Source: Planctomycetota bacterium
GTDB lineage: Bacteria > Planctomycetota > JAJSAM01 > JAJVHW01
DNA: 52,364 bases
Assembly (NCBI GenBank): GCA_021414065.1
Contig: JAIOPE010000014.1
Span: 1-52,364, forward strand
Reading direction: 5' to 3'
Shown here: in pieces, positions 26,837 to 35,308 of the stretch
Position numbering within the stretch: position 1 is the stretch's first letter
Layout of the letters: each line of letters opens with the position of its first letter
Notes under the pieces: generated by a model
What the model saw: only the letters and a program-made list of their open reading frames with translations
The model's database searches: none
Told to the model about the DNA's origin: nothing
Made by a program: the position numbers and the translations under genes

Positions 26837-29197
26837 GTGACCCAGAGAACCTCCCTGTGGACGCGCCTCCCCGCCGGGACGTCGCTCCTCGTCGTGGCGA
26901 CGGCGTGGGCACTCCTCCCGCTCGCCAACCTGCCGAGCTTCGACGCGGTCAAGCTCGCGGTCCTCGTGCCGGCTGCGGCGATTCTCTCGTTCTTCGCAGC
27001 CCGTCGGCGCAAACCAGGCGAGTGCGACGAGGCGCTGCGTGACCCGCTGCTTCTGATCCCGTTCGTCGTAGCGATCGCCGCAGCGGGCGCCGCCGCCGCA
27101 GCGTGGCCGCGCGGGTCGCTGCAGGGCCCGGCGCTCGCGATTGCCGCAGTTGCGGTGGCGCGTCTGGTTCCGACGGGACCCGACGGCGTGCGCTCGACGT
27201 TCCGTGCGGTGGCGGTCGCCGCGGCCGGCGCCGGGCTGTACGGACTCGCGCAGCGTGCGGGCCTCGATCCCGCACCGTGGGGCGACCGACGGGAGGTCGT
27301 CGCGACCTTCGGCAACACCAGTTTCGCAGCCGAGTTCCAGGCCGCAGCGCTGCCGATGGCTCTGGCCCTCGCGTGCGGCGTCGCCGGGCGCGGCGACCGC
27401 GTCCTCGGCGTCACGGCCGCAGCACTCGCAGCGACCCACCTAGTCCTCGCACAGTCGCGCATCGACCTCGTCGCGGTCGTCGCGGGATCCGTGGCGTTCG
27501 CGTTCGTTGCACTCGGAAACCGACGTGTCGCGAAGGCGCTGGCAGCGACGGGTGCGCTCGGAGCGATCGCTGCCGCCGCGCTGTTCGTCGCGGCGTCGCA
27601 GGGCGTCGTCACGTGGCTCGGACGCAGCGACACGCTGAGCGTCCGTGTGCACGTGTGGGATGCGACCCTCCGCCTGATCGCAGACGCGCCGTTCCGCTTC
27701 GGGACCGCACCGTTCGTGGACCTCTATCCGCCGTACCGCCACGCCGAGGAGTACAGGATTTCGCTCGGCCGCGTGGTGGACACGCCCCACTCCGATCTTC
27801 TCGAGATCGCTGCGACACTCGGCTCGATCGGTGTCGCGGCGGCGCTCACGTTCAGCGTGCTTCTCGTCCGACGGGTCTCGGTCCTCCGCACGTCCGCGCG
27901 GTGGGAGTCGGCCGCCTTCGCCGGGACGCTCGTTTCGCTGTTCGTCTCTGGACTGGCGTCGTCGCCGCTCTCGCATCCGGCGACGGCGCTGCTGCTCGCC
28001 GTCGTCGCAGGTCACGTCGTCGCGCTGTCGCCACGTCCTGCCGCGTTCGGCTGGCTCCGCGCGCGACCGACAGACTTCGGGTTCGTGTGCGTTCTGGCCG
28101 CAGCGATCGTCCCCGGACCGGCGCTGCGCACGCTCCGCGGCGACGGTTTCTTCGCGCTCGCCATGCAGTACCGGACCGACGCTCGGTCCGCCGACGCCGT
28201 GCGCCTCTTCGACGCGGCGTGCGCGTCCGATCCGCAGAACTTCGACGCTCGCTACGAACTGGGCACGCTCCTGTTCCGCCTGGGACGCGGCGCCGAGTCC
28301 GTGGCCGCGCTGCGGTCTGCACACGAGATCCGCCCGAACGATTCCGAATGTCGCACGAATCTCGTCCACGCCCTGCGCGCGGCGGGAAGTGCCGCCGAGG
28401 CAGATGCTCTTCTCGACGCGTCTCTGGCTCAGGTCCCGTGGCATCCGCTCCTTCGAACCGCTCGCGCCACGCGATTCGCCGCCGCCGGCGACCCTGCCGC
28501 AGCACTCGCGGATCTCGACGCGGCCGTGAAACTGCGGCCGTGGGACCTGCGCATTCGAGCGGTCCGGGCCGACGCCGCGCTCGCGGCGTCGCCCGGCGAG
28601 GCCTCGCAGACGGCCGCGCTCGACCTGCTCACCGCGTGCCGGGCGGCGAACGAAACGGACCTCATGCGCAAGGCCGCCCGAGCCTTCGCAGCGCGGGACC
28701 CGCTCTTCCTCGCGGTGCTCAGCGCGCGCGCCCGGCGACTCGTCGCCACCGATGCGCCGGAGGCCGTGGCGCTCGTGCTCGCGCCGATCGAGGGGCTCAG
28801 CCCCGACGACTCGGGGTTCTTCGCGGAAGCGGCGCGGGTGCTCCAGCAGGCGGGCCACGCCGAGGAGTCGAAGCGCCTGCTGGGTCGATCGCTCGGGCTG
28901 CGCGCGCGCTCGGCCTATCGCGCGGGAGACACGCCCGGTGCCCTCCAGATGGCGAAACAGGCGGCAGATCGCGACCCGATCCCGGAGCACCGCGTGCTGG
29001 AGGCACTCTGCCTCGCGCGTTCCGGCGAACTGCGCGCAGTCCGTGAGGCACTCGCCGCCGCCGCCGCGCTCGGACCGATCGACGCGGCGCAGGTCCGTGC
29101 CGACCCGGCGTTCGCTCGCCTGCTCCCCGACGCCGACCTGGAGGCGATCCTGACACGCGCCCAGTCCGCTGCCGTCCCCAGCCAATCGGCGAAGTAG
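26837..29197 (+). CDS. O-antigen-ligase-like membrane protein fused to TPR domain
   Basis: A 786-residue protein in two halves. Residues 1-450 are strongly hydrophobic with about ten to twelve membrane segments. A longer periplasmic-type loop carries RVHVWDATLRLIADAPFRFGTAPFVDLYPPYR and RVVDTPHSDLLEIAATLGSIGV, the pattern of Wzy/WaaL O-antigen ligases and polymerases (the conserved HSDLL-type His included). Residues about 455-780 are soluble and helical with tetratricopeptide-like repeats (AVRLFDAACASDPQNFDARYELG). Such proteins join or polymerise surface glycans. GTG at 26837 is the assigned start. It is 49 bases after ftsY and may be read from the same transcript. The exact substrate cannot be told. 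Confidence 0.8.
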   Translation: MTQRTSLWTRLPAGTSLLVVATAWALLPLANLPSFDAVKLAVLVPAAAILSFFAARRRKPGECDEALRDPLLLIPFVVAIAAAGAAAAAWPRGSLQGPALAIAAVAVARLVPTGPDGVRSTFRAVAVAAAGAGLYGLAQRAGLDPAPWGDRREVVATFGNTSFAAEFQAAALPMALALACGVAGRGDRVLGVTAAALAATHLVLAQSRIDLVAVVAGSVAFAFVALGNRRVAKALAATGALGAIAAAALFVAASQGVVTWLGRSDTLSVRVHVWDATLRLIADAPFRFGTAPFVDLYPPYRHAEEYRISLGRVVDTPHSDLLEIAATLGSIGVAAALTFSVLLVRRVSVLRTSARWESAAFAGTLVSLFVSGLASSPLSHPATALLLAVVAGHVVALSPRPAAFGWLRARPTDFGFVCVLAAAIVPGPALRTLRGDGFFALAMQYRTDARSADAVRLFDAACASDPQNFDARYELGTLLFRLGRGAESVAALRSAHEIRPNDSECRTNLVHALRAAGSAAEADALLDASLAQVPWHPLLRTARATRFAAAGDPAAALADLDAAVKLRPWDLRIRAVRADAALAASPGEASQTAALDLLTACRAANETDLMRKAARAFAARDPLFLAVLSARARRLVATDAPEAVALVLAPIEGLSPDDSGFFAEAARVLQQAGHAEESKRLLGRSLGLRARSAYRAGDTPGALQMAKQAADRDPIPEHRVLEALCLARSGELRAVREALAAAAALGPIDAAQVRADPAFARLLPDADLEAILTRAQSAAVPSQSAK

Positions 29198-29361
29198 GCC
29201 CCGTGAGGCAGGCCCGGCGACGTAGGCCAAACGAGATGCGCGGCGCACGTCGCATCCGTCGCAAGGGGCGCCCCCGCCATTCGTCCAACGGAGCAGCCTC
29301 AATCCCTAGACTCCAAGGTCCGCGGTCGTCGTAGCGCCGCGAGTCCGAGAGGAACGCTCCC

Positions 29362-31152
29362 GTGAAGACCTCCAACGTGCTCGTCGCCCTGTGGATCCTG
29401 CTGGTGGCGGGGATCGCCCTGATCGCGGTCTACTTCCTCCAGACTCCCGACACCCCGACGAACGGTCAGACGCCCCCCGCCATCGTGCCCGGCAACAAGG
29501 CGCCCGGTACGAACGAACCGCCCAAGGGGCCAAAGGTCGTCAAGCCCCCGCGCACGCCGACACCCCAGGTGCCGAAGGAGCAGCCAAAGGTCACGGGGCA
29601 CGTCATCGACGCGGAGAGGAAGCCCGTCGCCGGCGCGATCGTCCGTCTCCTGCCGCCGACGAAGCCGGTGGCGCCGCAGGCGGCACCCGACATGGCGCAG
29701 ATCCGCCGCGTTGCCCAGATCGTCACGCTCTACGACGAGTGGGAGGCAGTTCGCCCGCTTTCGGCGTGGAGCGACATGCCGCCCGCCGACGCCTCCCGCT
29801 CCGGTGGCCACGAGATCGCCCAGCAGACGACGGGTGCCGACGGCTCGTTCTCGTTCACGCTTGGTGTCGGAACGTCCAAGGGACCCTACCGCCTCTCCGC
29901 GCGCGGGACCGACGTGGGCAGCGCCAGCGCATCGAACGTCTTCGGAGGGCAGGACTTCGAGCTGATGCTCTCTTCGGGCGGCGTGGTGCAGGGCAAGGTG
30001 ACTGCGGACGCCACGGGTGAACCGGTCGCCGCGGCGAAGGTCGTCTTCGACTCCGGTGACCGCGAGTACGGCGCGACGTCCGACGAGAAGGGCGACTTCC
30101 GAATCGACGGCATGCCGCCCGGCCGCTTCACCGTTCGGGCAGGCGCGGCGGGCCTCACGCCGATCCTCGAGATGCCGGTGCAGGTTGTGCGCGGCGAGCC
30201 CGTCCAGATCAAGCTGCCCCGCGGGACGATCCTGCGCGTGAAGGCGATCGCGATGGACGGCACGGCGGCCCGCGGCACCGAACCGCCGCTCGGGAACGTG
30301 GAGGTCGTGGCGCTCGAGGAGACGGCACAGGTCTACGTCGTCGGCACCACGAACGACTACGGCACGGTGGACTTCCCGGGACTCCCGCCGGGCAACTGGA
30401 CCGTCAACGGTCGCGTGGTCGGCTACGTCAGCCAGGGTGAGGAGCTTCCGAAGATCGAGGCGAATCAGGAGATCGTCGAGGCGGAACTCACGTTCGAGCC
30501 CGCGGTCAACACTCCGCTCCAGGTGGTGGACGAGAGCGGCGCCCCGCTCGCCGGGGTCGAGTTCTTCACCTCGGACTCGGCAGACGCCTACGACTCGATC
30601 AAGTCCGAAAAGCTCGCGGGCGCCACCGACGACCAGGGCAAGTACTCGTTCGCCTTCGAGTTCAACGGTACGCGTTGCATGGTGTTCGGGTTCAAGCGGG
30701 GCTTCGGTCTCGTGCAGGCATACCCGGACGACTACTCCGCCGGCGATCCGGTCCAACTCGTCGCGAAGAAGGCGGTCCGCGTCCACGGGTTGGTCAGCGA
30801 CGAAAAGGGCAACGGCGTGCCCGATGCGATCGTCCGCATGACGTTCGAAGCCGGTGCGGCGGACAAGACGATCGCCGACTCGGTCACCGTACAGGTCCGC
30901 ACGGACGCGAAGGGTCGCTACGACTTCGCGTTCCTCCCCGCTGGGTACGAGATCAGCGTGGAAGCCGAGTCGGCCGACGCGTGGAGCGACGACATGCCGA
31001 CCGTGGAGTTCGTCGAAGGCAAGTACGAGTACCAGGTGGACATGCGCCTGGAAGCGACTCCGGCGCCCCGCGCGATCGAGGCAGGCGGGCAGAAGCACCC
31101 GCTCGACCCGATGGCCCCCGACGACCCGGCAGACGTCCCAGAGAAGAAGTAG
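29362..31152 (+). CDS. membrane-anchored carboxypeptidase-regulatory-like repeat protein
   Basis: A 596-residue protein with an N-terminal hydrophobic anchor (VLVALWILLVAGIALIAVYFL), a Pro/Thr/Lys-rich linker at about residues 30-75 and several β-sandwich repeats of the carboxypeptidase-regulatory type. Each repeat shows the pattern 'G-x-V-x-D-x-x-G-x-P-V-A-G-A-x-V', as in VTGHVIDAERKPVAGAIV, VQGKVTADATGEPVAAAKVVF, LQVVDESGAPLAGVEF and VHGLVSDEKGNGVPDAIVRM. These domains usually bind ligands or act as rigid spacers on the cell surface; no catalytic site is visible. The start is GTG at 29362. A TAGACT hexamer at about 29310 could be its -10 element. Function unknown. Confidence 0.78.
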   Translation: MKTSNVLVALWILLVAGIALIAVYFLQTPDTPTNGQTPPAIVPGNKAPGTNEPPKGPKVVKPPRTPTPQVPKEQPKVTGHVIDAERKPVAGAIVRLLPPTKPVAPQAAPDMAQIRRVAQIVTLYDEWEAVRPLSAWSDMPPADASRSGGHEIAQQTTGADGSFSFTLGVGTSKGPYRLSARGTDVGSASASNVFGGQDFELMLSSGGVVQGKVTADATGEPVAAAKVVFDSGDREYGATSDEKGDFRIDGMPPGRFTVRAGAAGLTPILEMPVQVVRGEPVQIKLPRGTILRVKAIAMDGTAARGTEPPLGNVEVVALEETAQVYVVGTTNDYGTVDFPGLPPGNWTVNGRVVGYVSQGEELPKIEANQEIVEAELTFEPAVNTPLQVVDESGAPLAGVEFFTSDSADAYDSIKSEKLAGATDDQGKYSFAFEFNGTRCMVFGFKRGFGLVQAYPDDYSAGDPVQLVAKKAVRVHGLVSDEKGNGVPDAIVRMTFEAGAADKTIADSVTVQVRTDAKGRYDFAFLPAGYEISVEAESADAWSDDMPTVEFVEGKYEYQVDMRLEATPAPRAIEAGGQKHPLDPMAPDDPADVPEKK

Positions 31153-31167
31153 CTAGCAGCCTGTCGG
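31153..31167. repeat. 15-bp motif shared with the groEL 3' end
   Basis: CTAGCAGCCTGTCGG occurs here on the plus strand directly after a TAG stop codon. It occurs again, reverse-complemented, at 46628-46642, where it contains the groEL stop. A 15-base exact match at two gene ends suggests the end of a dispersed repeat or mobile-element remnant and not coincidence, though two copies are too few to be sure. Confidence 0.45.
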
Positions 31168-32154
31168 AGTAGCCGGCCGATGCCGGATGCGTCGTGGCGA
31201 GCTGGCTGCAAGGCGCTCGGTCGGAGGCAAACTCCAGGGACCGAGTTGCCTCCGACCGAGCAACGCAGCAGGCGGCCGCCACGGCGCAGTGAGGGGTTGC
31301 AGGCTCGAAGTCGCGCGACGCTGGCCGGCGCGGGCGAATACTCCCACGTCGAGACGACCGCGGCCCGCCCCCACGCGCACGCCCGGCTTGTTCTCGCCGT
31401 GGAAGTCGGACCCGCCGGACGGCAGGAGCCCGGCGCGGTCGGCGAGCGACTCCCACCTGCGGTCGTCGGCCGGAGCGCTGGTCCCGAGTCGCACCTCGAC
31501 GGCATCGACGCCCGCGTCGCGGCACGTCACGAGGAACTGCAGCGCGCTCGCGTCGTCCTTGAAGCCGAGCGTGTGCGGGTGGCAGACGATCGTCACCCCC
31601 CCGGCCGCGCGCGCGGCGGCAACGGCCTCCGCGACCTCCACGCGCGGGCGATCGACGTAGCACGGCTGCCCTTTGCCGAGGAACCGATCGAAGGCGTCGT
31701 AGGCGTCGCGGGCGTAGCCCTTCTTCACGAGGACGCGGGCGATGTGAGGCCGTGCGATCACGTCGCCGCCGGCTTCCGCCTCGATCTCCGCTTCCGTGAC
31801 GTCCATCCCCAGGGCGCGCAGTCGCGCGACGATCTCGCGGTTGCGCGGCCCGCGACCGTCGCGGAGTGTGGCCGCGACTCCGGCGATGGCCGCGTGCGTC
31901 GGCTCGACACCGAGCGCGATCATGTGGAACGTCCCGACATGCGGGAGGCTCAGCTCGACGCCGGGGAGCACTCGCACGCCCCATCGGTGCCCCGCCTCGA
32001 CGGCTTCGGCGACTCCATCGAACGTGTCGTGGTCCGTCAGCGCCATCGCTTCGAGATGCGCTTCGTAGGCGAGCCGCACGACGTCGGCCGGAGCGACCGT
32101 CCCGTCGGAGCAGGTCGAGTGGAGGTGGAGGTCGCAGCGGCGCGGCGGTGTCAC
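31153..32154 (-). CDS. PHP-domain metal-dependent phosphoesterase, aberrant C-terminus
   Basis: Members of this family (YciV/RNase AM-like and related phosphatases) hydrolyse phosphoesters with a trinuclear metal site. The signature residues are present: DLHLHSTCSDGT at the N-terminus, ALTDHDTFDG, LPGVELS, ARPHIARVLV, VCHPHTLGF and GSDFHGENKPG. The fold should end about residue 270-275. The remaining 55-60 residues are Arg/Pro-rich and are read through the repeat-like sequence and hairpin at 31153-31261, so they probably do not belong to the ancestral protein. An insertion may have removed the normal stop codon. The first metal-binding half looks intact and the enzyme may still function. Confidence 0.85.
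   Translation of the reverse strand: MTPPRRCDLHLHSTCSDGTVAPADVVRLAYEAHLEAMALTDHDTFDGVAEAVEAGHRWGVRVLPGVELSLPHVGTFHMIALGVEPTHAAIAGVAATLRDGRGPRNREIVARLRALGMDVTEAEIEAEAGGDVIARPHIARVLVKKGYARDAYDAFDRFLGKGQPCYVDRPRVEVAEAVAAARAAGGVTIVCHPHTLGFKDDASALQFLVTCRDAGVDAVEVRLGTSAPADDRRWESLADRAGLLPSGGSDFHGENKPGVRVGAGRGRLDVGVFARAGQRRATSSLQPLTAPWRPPAALLGRRQLGPWSLPPTERLAASSPRRIRHRPATPTGC
31215..31261. terminator. perfect 16-bp inverted repeat between convergent genes
   Basis: GCTCGGTCGGAGGCAA pairs perfectly with TTGCCTCCGACCGAGC across a 15-base loop. It follows the plus-strand carboxypeptidase-regulatory-like gene (stop at 31152) and lies inside the 3' end of the convergent PHP gene frame. It could end transcription on both strands or belong to an inserted repeat element. 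Confidence 0.65.
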
Positions 32155-32164
32155 ACGCGGGAGA

Positions 32165-32487
32165 CTACGCGCGATCCAGATGGGCGCAATGCTGCCCCGA
32201 GAGCCGCAGGTACGTGAAGACCTGCGCCATCTGGAGGATCACGGCGCTGAAGAAGACCCCGACGCCGCACGCGAGCAGGCCTGCGAACAGCACCAGCATG
32301 CCGAGCAGTCCGAGCGCGAACAGCGGCCACTTCCTTCCGGACGCTCCCACATCACACGCCAGCCGTACTGGATCGCGCCTGTCGGGCTCCAGTCGAGGTC
32401 CACCGGATCGTTCCGCAGGGGCGGGGGCGGGGGCGGAGGCGGGGGCGGCGAGGAAGACCACGTGGACCGCTGCGCGTCTTCAGACAA
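32165..32487 (-). pseudogene. small membrane protein, apparently frameshifted
   Basis: Two overlapping minus-strand frames look like halves of one gene. The upstream frame starts best at TTG 32487, five bases after GGAGG, and reads SEDAQRSTW, a ten-proline run and DPVDLDWSPTGAIQYGWRVMWERP. It then runs out of sense. One base-shift away, the second frame supplies KWPLFALGLLGMLVLFAGLL, a transmembrane helix, and ends with VFTYLRLSGQHC. The switch point lies near the GGAAGGAAG slip-prone stretch at about 32330-32342. This may be a true mutation, a programmed shift or an assembly error. The alternative is that only the second frame (98 residues from 32461) is expressed. Family unknown. Confidence 0.5.
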
Positions 32488-32569
32488 CAGAACCTCCCGG
32501 CGGCATCGAAACACACGCGGGAACCGGGCGTGAACGGGGAGCGTTCGCGCGAAGCCGCGTGGTGGTTGA

Positions 32570-33697
32570 CTACCTGCGGATCGACAGCAGGAAGCTCTCC
32601 GTCTCCGAGATGCAGCGTTCCAGCGGGAAACGATCGAGAACGCGCGCCCGACCGGCGGCGCCCATCGATCGGCCGCGGTCCGGCGCGCCGAGCACGGTCA
32701 CGAGCGCGTCTGCGAGGCCGTCCACGTCGCCCTTGGGAACGAGCAGGCCCGTCAGCCCGTGCTCGACCATCGCCGGGAGCGAGCCCACGTTCGTCGCCAC
32801 GACGGGTCGCCCGGCCGCCATCGCCTCCAACGCGACCATCGGGAGCCCCTCGAAGTCGCTGCTCATCACGAGGCAGTCGGACGCCGCGAGCACCCGTGCG
32901 ACGTCCCGCCGGAACCCGAGGATCGTGACGGACTCCTCGAGTCCAAGCCGCCGCCGCTGCGCGTCGATCTCCGGCTGCAGACGCCCCTGGCCGGCGATGA
33001 GCAACCGCGCCCCGGGTACACGGTCCGCAACGCGACGGAACGCGTCGAGGAGCAGGTCGAACCGCTTCTGCAGGTGCATGCGACCAAGCGCCAGCGCCAC
33101 CGGCGCGTCGGCGGGGAGCCCGATCTCGGCGCGGACGTCGTCGCGCGTCGAGGCGGGGACGTCGTACTCGCCGGGACGGATGCCGTACGGGATCGTGACC
33201 ACGGTGGACGGGTCGAGCGCGCCCTCCGTGCAGATCTCGTCCCGCATGGCGTCGGAGAGCGTCACCACGCGGTCGAGAAAGAGCCGGTACGTCATCCGGT
33301 ACCGCCAGCCGGGCCGCGTCTCGATGAGGCCCATGAACGCGACGACCGGCGGACCTCCCCCGCCGGGACGCATGACCCTCGAAGCGAAGCCGCCCGCGCG
33401 GATGCCCCGGTGGAGCTTCGTCCCGATGACCTGCACGCCGTGCTGCTGCATGAAGCGCGAGAGCTTTCGCGCCTGCGGCCACGCGAAGTCGGAGCGGAGC
33501 GGAACGCGGCAGACGGGGAAGCCGGTCTCCTCGGCGCGCTGCGACCACGCGCTCTCCGGGCACCCGGCCGCAACGACCGTGTGCCCGCGGTCGCGGAGAC
33601 CGAGCGCCAGGTCGAAAAGCCATCGCTCGACGCCGCCCCACGCCCCGCGTTCGAGCGGGTTCAGGAGGAGGACGGAAAGCGGGCGCTCGGTCTGCAC
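32570..33697 (-). CDS. glycosyltransferase family 4 (GT-B fold)
   Basis: Transfers a sugar from an activated donor onto a growing surface glycan or lipid. The 375-residue protein has the N-terminal Rossmann half (LLLNPLERGAWGGVERWLFDLALGL). The C-terminal donor-binding half shows LALGRMHLQKRFDLLLDAFRRV, LLIAGQGR, ILGFRRDVARVLAASDCLVMSSDFEGLPMVALEAMAAGRPVVAT (with the conserved E-x7-E region) and GLLVPKGDVDGLADAL. Length is typical. It is one base downstream of cysC and belongs to the GT2-cysC-GT4 minus-strand cluster. Sugar specificity cannot be read from the sequence. Confidence 0.92.
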   Translation of the reverse strand: MQTERPLSVLLLNPLERGAWGGVERWLFDLALGLRDRGHTVVAAGCPESAWSQRAEETGFPVCRVPLRSDFAWPQARKLSRFMQQHGVQVIGTKLHRGIRAGGFASRVMRPGGGGPPVVAFMGLIETRPGWRYRMTYRLFLDRVVTLSDAMRDEICTEGALDPSTVVTIPYGIRPGEYDVPASTRDDVRAEIGLPADAPVALALGRMHLQKRFDLLLDAFRRVADRVPGARLLIAGQGRLQPEIDAQRRRLGLEESVTILGFRRDVARVLAASDCLVMSSDFEGLPMVALEAMAAGRPVVATNVGSLPAMVEHGLTGLLVPKGDVDGLADALVTVLGAPDRGRSMGAAGRARVLDRFPLERCISETESFLLSIRR

Positions 33698-33698
33698 C

Positions 33699-34274
33699 TC
33701 AGCGCGCGGCCCCGGACGCGCCGTCCGCCACTGGACTGGCGCCGGGACTCAGGTATCCGAGGCGCTCGCACGCGTGCAGGATCTTGGCCGCACTCTGCGC
33801 GACCGTCTCCTGGTGCGTCTCGCACACCACCTCGGGATGCAGAGGTTCCTCGTACGGGTCGTCCACGCCCGTGAACCCGGTCAACTCGCCGGCGCGCGCC
33901 TTCTTGTAGAGCCCCTTCACGTCGCGCGCCTCGCAGACCTCGACCGGCACCTTCAGGTGGACTTCGACGAACCGCGGGTACTGAGCGCGAATCTCGTCAC
34001 GGACGGCGCGGTACGGGCTGATCGCAGCGCCGATCGCGATGCAACCGTGCTTCGCGAGCGTGCCCGCCACCCACCCGATACGTCGCACGTTGATGTCGCG
34101 ATCCGCCTTCCCGAACCCGAGTCCCTTCGAGAGGTTCTCGCGGACCACGTCACCGTCCAGCACTTCGAAGTCGAGGCCCCGGCGCGTCAGTTCCCGCGCC
34201 AGTTCGGCCGCGATGGTGCTCTTCCCGGCGCCCGAGAGCCCGGTGAACCAGAGAATGAACGCGGGGCTGTGCAT
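33699..34274 (-). CDS. cysC: adenylylsulfate (APS) kinase
   Basis: CysC phosphorylates APS to the sulfate donor PAPS. The 191-residue protein has the P-loop GLSGAGKS at residues 12-19, then LDGDVVRENLSKGLGF, INVRRIGWVA, AAISPYRAVRDEIR, FVEVHLKVPVEVCEARDVKGLYKKAR and YEEPLHPEVV, all standard for the family. No ATP sulfurylase (cysN/cysD/sat) lies nearby. Its place between two glycosyltransferase genes suggests PAPS for sulfating a surface polysaccharide or nucleotide-sugar chemistry, as inference from context. It is separated from the GT4 gene by a single base. Confidence 0.95.
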   Translation of the reverse strand: MHSPAFILWFTGLSGAGKSTIAAELARELTRRGLDFEVLDGDVVRENLSKGLGFGKADRDINVRRIGWVAGTLAKHGCIAIGAAISPYRAVRDEIRAQYPRFVEVHLKVPVEVCEARDVKGLYKKARAGELTGFTGVDDPYEEPLHPEVVCETHQETVAQSAAKILHACERLGYLSPGASPVADGASGAAR

Positions 34275-34312
34275 GGTGTGTGGAGGGTCCTACGAGACGA
34301 GGCCGGGCGTGT

Positions 34313-34331
34313 TGCAGCGAAGCGCGCTGCA
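34313..34331 (-). other. small hairpin between GT2 and cysC
   Basis: TGCAGCG and CGCTGCA pair across the five-base loop AAGCG in the 164-base gap between the GT2 stop and the cysC start. It has no T-tract and may be a weak attenuator or mRNA-processing site. Nothing else is recognisable in the gap. Confidence 0.3.
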
Positions 34332-34438
34332 CGCACGAGTCCAGGTCCCGGGGGTGGCGAGAGGCTAGGAGCGATCGCGACGCACGGCGAGGGAATCCAT
34401 GAGACTGCGCGCACCGCGGCGGGCGTCCGTGAGCGTCG

Positions 34439-35206
34439 TCACCGCGGTTCGAAGAAGTACGCCGGTCCGAGCGTCCGGCGCATCCACGCAGACAACCTGT
34501 GAACGCGCGCCGGAGCGAGTCCCGCCCGGCGGATCATGTCCTCAACGTCCACCGGGTTCCAGGGCATCTCCCTCCCCGACGCCTCGACACTCTTGTGGCT
34601 GTGGTGGACGACGAACTCCGGCTCGTTCGATACGCGCCGGTAGATCCAGCCCTTCGCGAATGCCCGCGCGGTCCAGTCGTAGGGCGAACCGTTCCAGGGG
34701 AAGCGGTCGGCATCGAGCATTCCGACCTGGTCCAGCGCCTCGCGCCGCACGAAGAACACCGAACCGTCGACGCAGCCATACGTGGGGCCGATCCGTTTCC
34801 AGTTCAGGAACGGCCCCGTCACCGCAACCTTCGGATCGGCGTCGAGGACCGCGCGCAGGCGGTCGAACCAGTCGTCACGGAGGATCTCGCAGTCCGGATT
34901 GAGGAGCAACACGTACGGCGACCGGGGGTCCGCGGCGCGAATCCCCTGGTTGCAGCCCTTCGCCCAGAGGCTGTTCTCCTCGTTCTGAAAGAGTCGGATG
35001 CGGCCCTTCGCGGACTCGCCCGCGAGCAGGGACCGGGTGGGCGCCTCCGACGCGTTGTCCACCACGATCAACTCGAACGGGACGCGCGTCCTGGCGTACA
35101 CGCTGTCGATCATGCGAGCGACGTAGTCGGGGGCGTTCCAGGTGACGGTGACGATCGACAGCGCGAACGCTGGCTCCGGACGCAACTCGGTCCCGGCTGG
35201 CGGCAT
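34439..35206 (-). CDS. glycosyltransferase family 2 (GT-A fold)
   Basis: A 255-residue inverting-type glycosyltransferase. Recognised features are LSIVTVTWNAPDYVARMIDSV, PFELIVVDNASEAPT, WAKGCNQGIRAADPRSPYVLLLNPDCEI (the DxD-like metal/nucleotide site is the NPD here) and a later VFFVRREALDQVGMLDADRFPW, as in rhamnosyl- and related transferases. The ATG at 35206 has GGAAG close upstream; the frame is open far beyond without conserved sequence. It is the first gene of the GT2-cysC-GT4 cluster and is divergent from a secreted-protein gene. Confidence 0.9.
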   Translation of the reverse strand: MPPAGTELRPEPAFALSIVTVTWNAPDYVARMIDSVYARTRVPFELIVVDNASEAPTRSLLAGESAKGRIRLFQNEENSLWAKGCNQGIRAADPRSPYVLLLNPDCEILRDDWFDRLRAVLDADPKVAVTGPFLNWKRIGPTYGCVDGSVFFVRREALDQVGMLDADRFPWNGSPYDWTARAFAKGWIYRRVSNEPEFVVHHSHKSVEASGREMPWNPVDVEDMIRRAGLAPARVHRLSAWMRRTLGPAYFFEPR

Positions 35207-35308
35207 CTCTTCCAAGATAGGCCCGGGTCCGCCGACCCCGCGATTCCTCCCCCACCGCACGGCTCGCTCAAGTAGGCTCCGGCCTCGGTTCACGCAACAG
35301 GAGACCCC

